Source: Hallerella porci (GTDB lineage Bacteria; Fibrobacterota; Fibrobacteria; Fibrobacterales; Fibrobacteraceae). Taken from it: a stretch of 64,000 nt of DNA. Both the position numbers and the translations under genes were made by a program. The DNA lies in the NCBI RefSeq assembly GCF_003148885.1, contig NZ_QGHD01000011.1, positions 1-64,000 of the forward strand, read 5' to 3'. A model generated the notes under the pieces. That model searched no databases. It was not told where the DNA came from and saw only the letters and a list, made by a program, of their open reading frames with translations. Below, piece by piece: positions 62,435-64,000 of this stretch (positions are counted from its first letter, which is position 1; every line of letters starts with the position of its first letter).

Positions 62435-64000
62435 TTATTGGAGACGAACCGGAACCGTGGTGCGGTTGCTGCCGAGTTTCATCACGACAAATCCTGCGCC
62501 GCGGTAATTGGTTTCGAGCATCACCGAGTTTGTTCCCGCAGAGGTTGTAAAGCTCTTCGATGCGACGATTTGACCCTTTCCGTTAACGAGAGTGAGGGAG
62601 GCGCGAATTGCTCTGTTTGCGGCAATTTGACGCGGTTGCACTGCACTTGTTTGCGGAACGAGAATGCCGGTTGCAACGCCTTCGATTGTCGGCGTTTTCT
62701 TGTTGAAGTTTTGCAAGGTGTCAACGGAACCGTCAGCTTTGTGCAAGAGGAGATTATCCATTTCGAGAGTTCCCGAAAGTTGTGCGCCGTAAACATTGAT
62801 GCCGATGGCGTTCACCTTGTTTTTGCTTTCGATGTCAAGTCCAGTGGAGTTTAATGGAATCACGTATGTTTTCCATGTAGAGCTCACATCGCTTTCCGGG
62901 ATGTTGTAATCATTCCATGTCCAAGAAGAACCGCTCATCGCAAAAACGCTAACCGATGTCCAAGCATATCCGTTGCAAGCTTCAGCAGTGCCAGTGCAAG
63001 GACCCGTGGATTTTACATCGATTTTCGCTTGGAACGAAACGGCTGTATATTGACTCCAATCCACACCGCCTAAGTCAATGCGGATGGTTCCAACTTCAGA
63101 AGAATCGCTTTGCTTTGAAGTGTAAGTGACCTTGAGCATCTTATCCGAAGAATCGAGACTTGCTTTCACAAATTGATCGATGGAGTTGCCGGCTAAGGTG
63201 TCCATGCCGTAAGCTTTACGCATCGCATTCAAAACTTCGTAGTCCACAACGTCGCCCACATTTCCTGGGTTCTTATCGGTTTGGCGGCGGATAATCGTCA
63301 TGTTATGATTGTCTTCAGCACCGGTATCCCAAATGCACGGAATAATTCCGTTTTCCTTTGCTGCTTTAACGGTGTAGCCGTACCAAGCTGCGCGACCTTG
63401 TAAATGGAGCTTCAAATTTTCGCCCGAGATTTCTTCTAAGCGTTTGATTGCGCCCATTTCGCCAATCACAACAGGAATATTCTTCGAAGTGAATGCGGTT
63501 TTGAGTTTGTCGAATTGCTGGTCGATATGCGCTTTGGAACCGAGACTGCTAACGGTTGCGCCCATATTGTGCTTCGTATCGGTCGTAGAATTCATGCCGT
63601 CCCAATAGAAGAACTGCGCGCCCCAAGATTCATCTTTTTCCATGAGCGAATACTGATACGGATAGAAGTGAGCTTCTGCCATGGTGTAGCCGTCGCCTGC
63701 GGGGTCTGTCGGATATTCGGCAACCAAAAGATTGTACATGTCGATTTCGGTGCGAGGCATTTGCACGACCACGGTACGGGTCGCGTTATTTCCGCCGGTT
63801 GCGCGGACAGCTCTGAGGCACGCTTCGTGATACTTTCTTAAAACCTTCATGCGGGCATCGTCAAAAGCGTATTGTCCACTAGCAAGCCACGGGTCGTTTA
63901 CACCCGGTTCGTTTGCTGAGGCAAAAATCAAGTGTTCATCGTAGTCGTTGTTAAACTTTGTTGCAATCTGCTTCCAGTAGCTTTCCTGCTTTGCTGCAAT
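62435..64000 (-). CDS. GH5 endoglucanase, secreted, N-terminus beyond window
   Basis: About 521 codons are visible and the frame is open to the window edge, so the signal peptide and the first part of the barrel are missing. The GH5 acid/base is the Glu of SANEPG near the visible start, and the nucleophile is the Glu of VVIGEMGAI. A galactose-binding-like beta-sandwich follows (VGTIRIDLGGVDWSQYTAVS to NLLLHKADGS). A C-terminal module of about 75 residues starts ASLTLVNGKGQIV and ends TTVPVRLQ, resembling type IX secretion sorting domains of Fibrobacter cellulases. It hydrolyses beta-1,4-glucans at the cell surface. The terminator lies 22 bp after the stop. Confidence 0.9.
   Translation of the reverse strand: MAAKQESYWKQIATKFNNDYDEHLIFASANEPGVNDPWLASGQYAFDDARMKVLRKYHEACLRAVRATGGNNATRTVVVQMPRTEIDMYNLLVAEYPTDPAGDGYTMAEAHFYPYQYSLMEKDESWGAQFFYWDGMNSTTDTKHNMGATVSSLGSKAHIDQQFDKLKTAFTSKNIPVVIGEMGAIKRLEEISGENLKLHLQGRAAWYGYTVKAAKENGIIPCIWDTGAEDNHNMTIIRRQTDKNPGNVGDVVDYEVLNAMRKAYGMDTLAGNSIDQFVKASLDSSDKMLKVTYTSKQSDSSEVGTIRIDLGGVDWSQYTAVSFQAKIDVKSTGPCTGTAEACNGYAWTSVSVFAMSGSSWTWNDYNIPESDVSSTWKTYVIPLNSTGLDIESKNKVNAIGINVYGAQLSGTLEMDNLLLHKADGSVDTLQNFNKKTPTIEGVATGILVPQTSAVQPRQIAANRAIRASLTLVNGKGQIVASKSFTTSAGTNSVMLETNYRGAGFVVMKLGSNRTTVPVRLQ

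Overview
The window looks like a chromosomal segment of a Fibrobacter-like bacterium (Fibrobacterota). This is inferred from a GH5 endoglucanase with a C-terminal tail resembling type IX secretion sorting domains, abundant lipoproteins and outer-membrane-type proteins, an AT-rich background, and gene content (bactofilin, DUF3943, DUF4956/VTC, tandem Hsp20). No 16S rRNA gene is present, so the assignment is by gene content only.

Layout. 0-4.1 kb: a probable replication-origin and segregation locus. It has DnaA-box-like sites, a perfect 16-bp parS at the start of rsmG, then parA, parB, an M23 peptidase and a bactofilin, followed by an AT-rich gap with a consensus DnaA box and several palindromes. 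4.1-14.9 kb: metallophosphoesterase, tRNA-Met(CAT), a lipoprotein, metY, a Fic-like protein with a changed catalytic motif, an HMGL-type aldolase, an acyltransferase, a lipoprotein, secA and tmk. 14.9-20.9 kb: a very AT-rich island of secreted proteins. Its centre is a heparinase II/III-like gene that appears broken by two homopolymer frameshifts and a stop codon; two paralogous lipoproteins flank it. 20.9-35.4 kb: DUF3943 protein, a degenerate MNT nucleotidyltransferase, an LpoA-like binding protein, a TPR protein, enolase, ABC-F, a MetE-like enzyme divergent from an Lrp regulator, purM with a cyclic-nucleotide-binding/DUF4388 protein, an orphan BtuF-like lipoprotein, an outer-membrane protein and a NYN-like protein.

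35.5-41.0 kb: the most interesting unit, a GC-richer five-gene minus-strand operon. The order of transcription is DUF4956 membrane protein, HlyD-type adaptor, TolC-like protein, VTC-domain polyphosphate polymerase homologue, and a lamin-tail-domain lipoprotein. Three of the four junctions are ATGA overlaps, and the fourth has a Shine-Dalgarno that overlaps the stop codon. It reads like one trans-envelope machine built around a polyphosphate polymerase.

41.2-64 kb: nhaA; a non-coding 42-bp tandem array (12 units) in which three units carry an inverted core, flanked by two copies of a palindromic repeat; a prs homologue; an OLD-family nuclease; a membrane HD-GYP protein; Ktr-type potassium uptake (ktrA, ktrB); a BASS-type transporter; two hsp20 genes behind a consensus sigma-54 promoter; a run of plus-strand core genes (ctpA, mlaE-like, DUF721, gyrB, polyprenyl synthase, uvrD/pcrA, arginase-fold protein); cysK; and the GH5 cellulase, which is cut by the window end.
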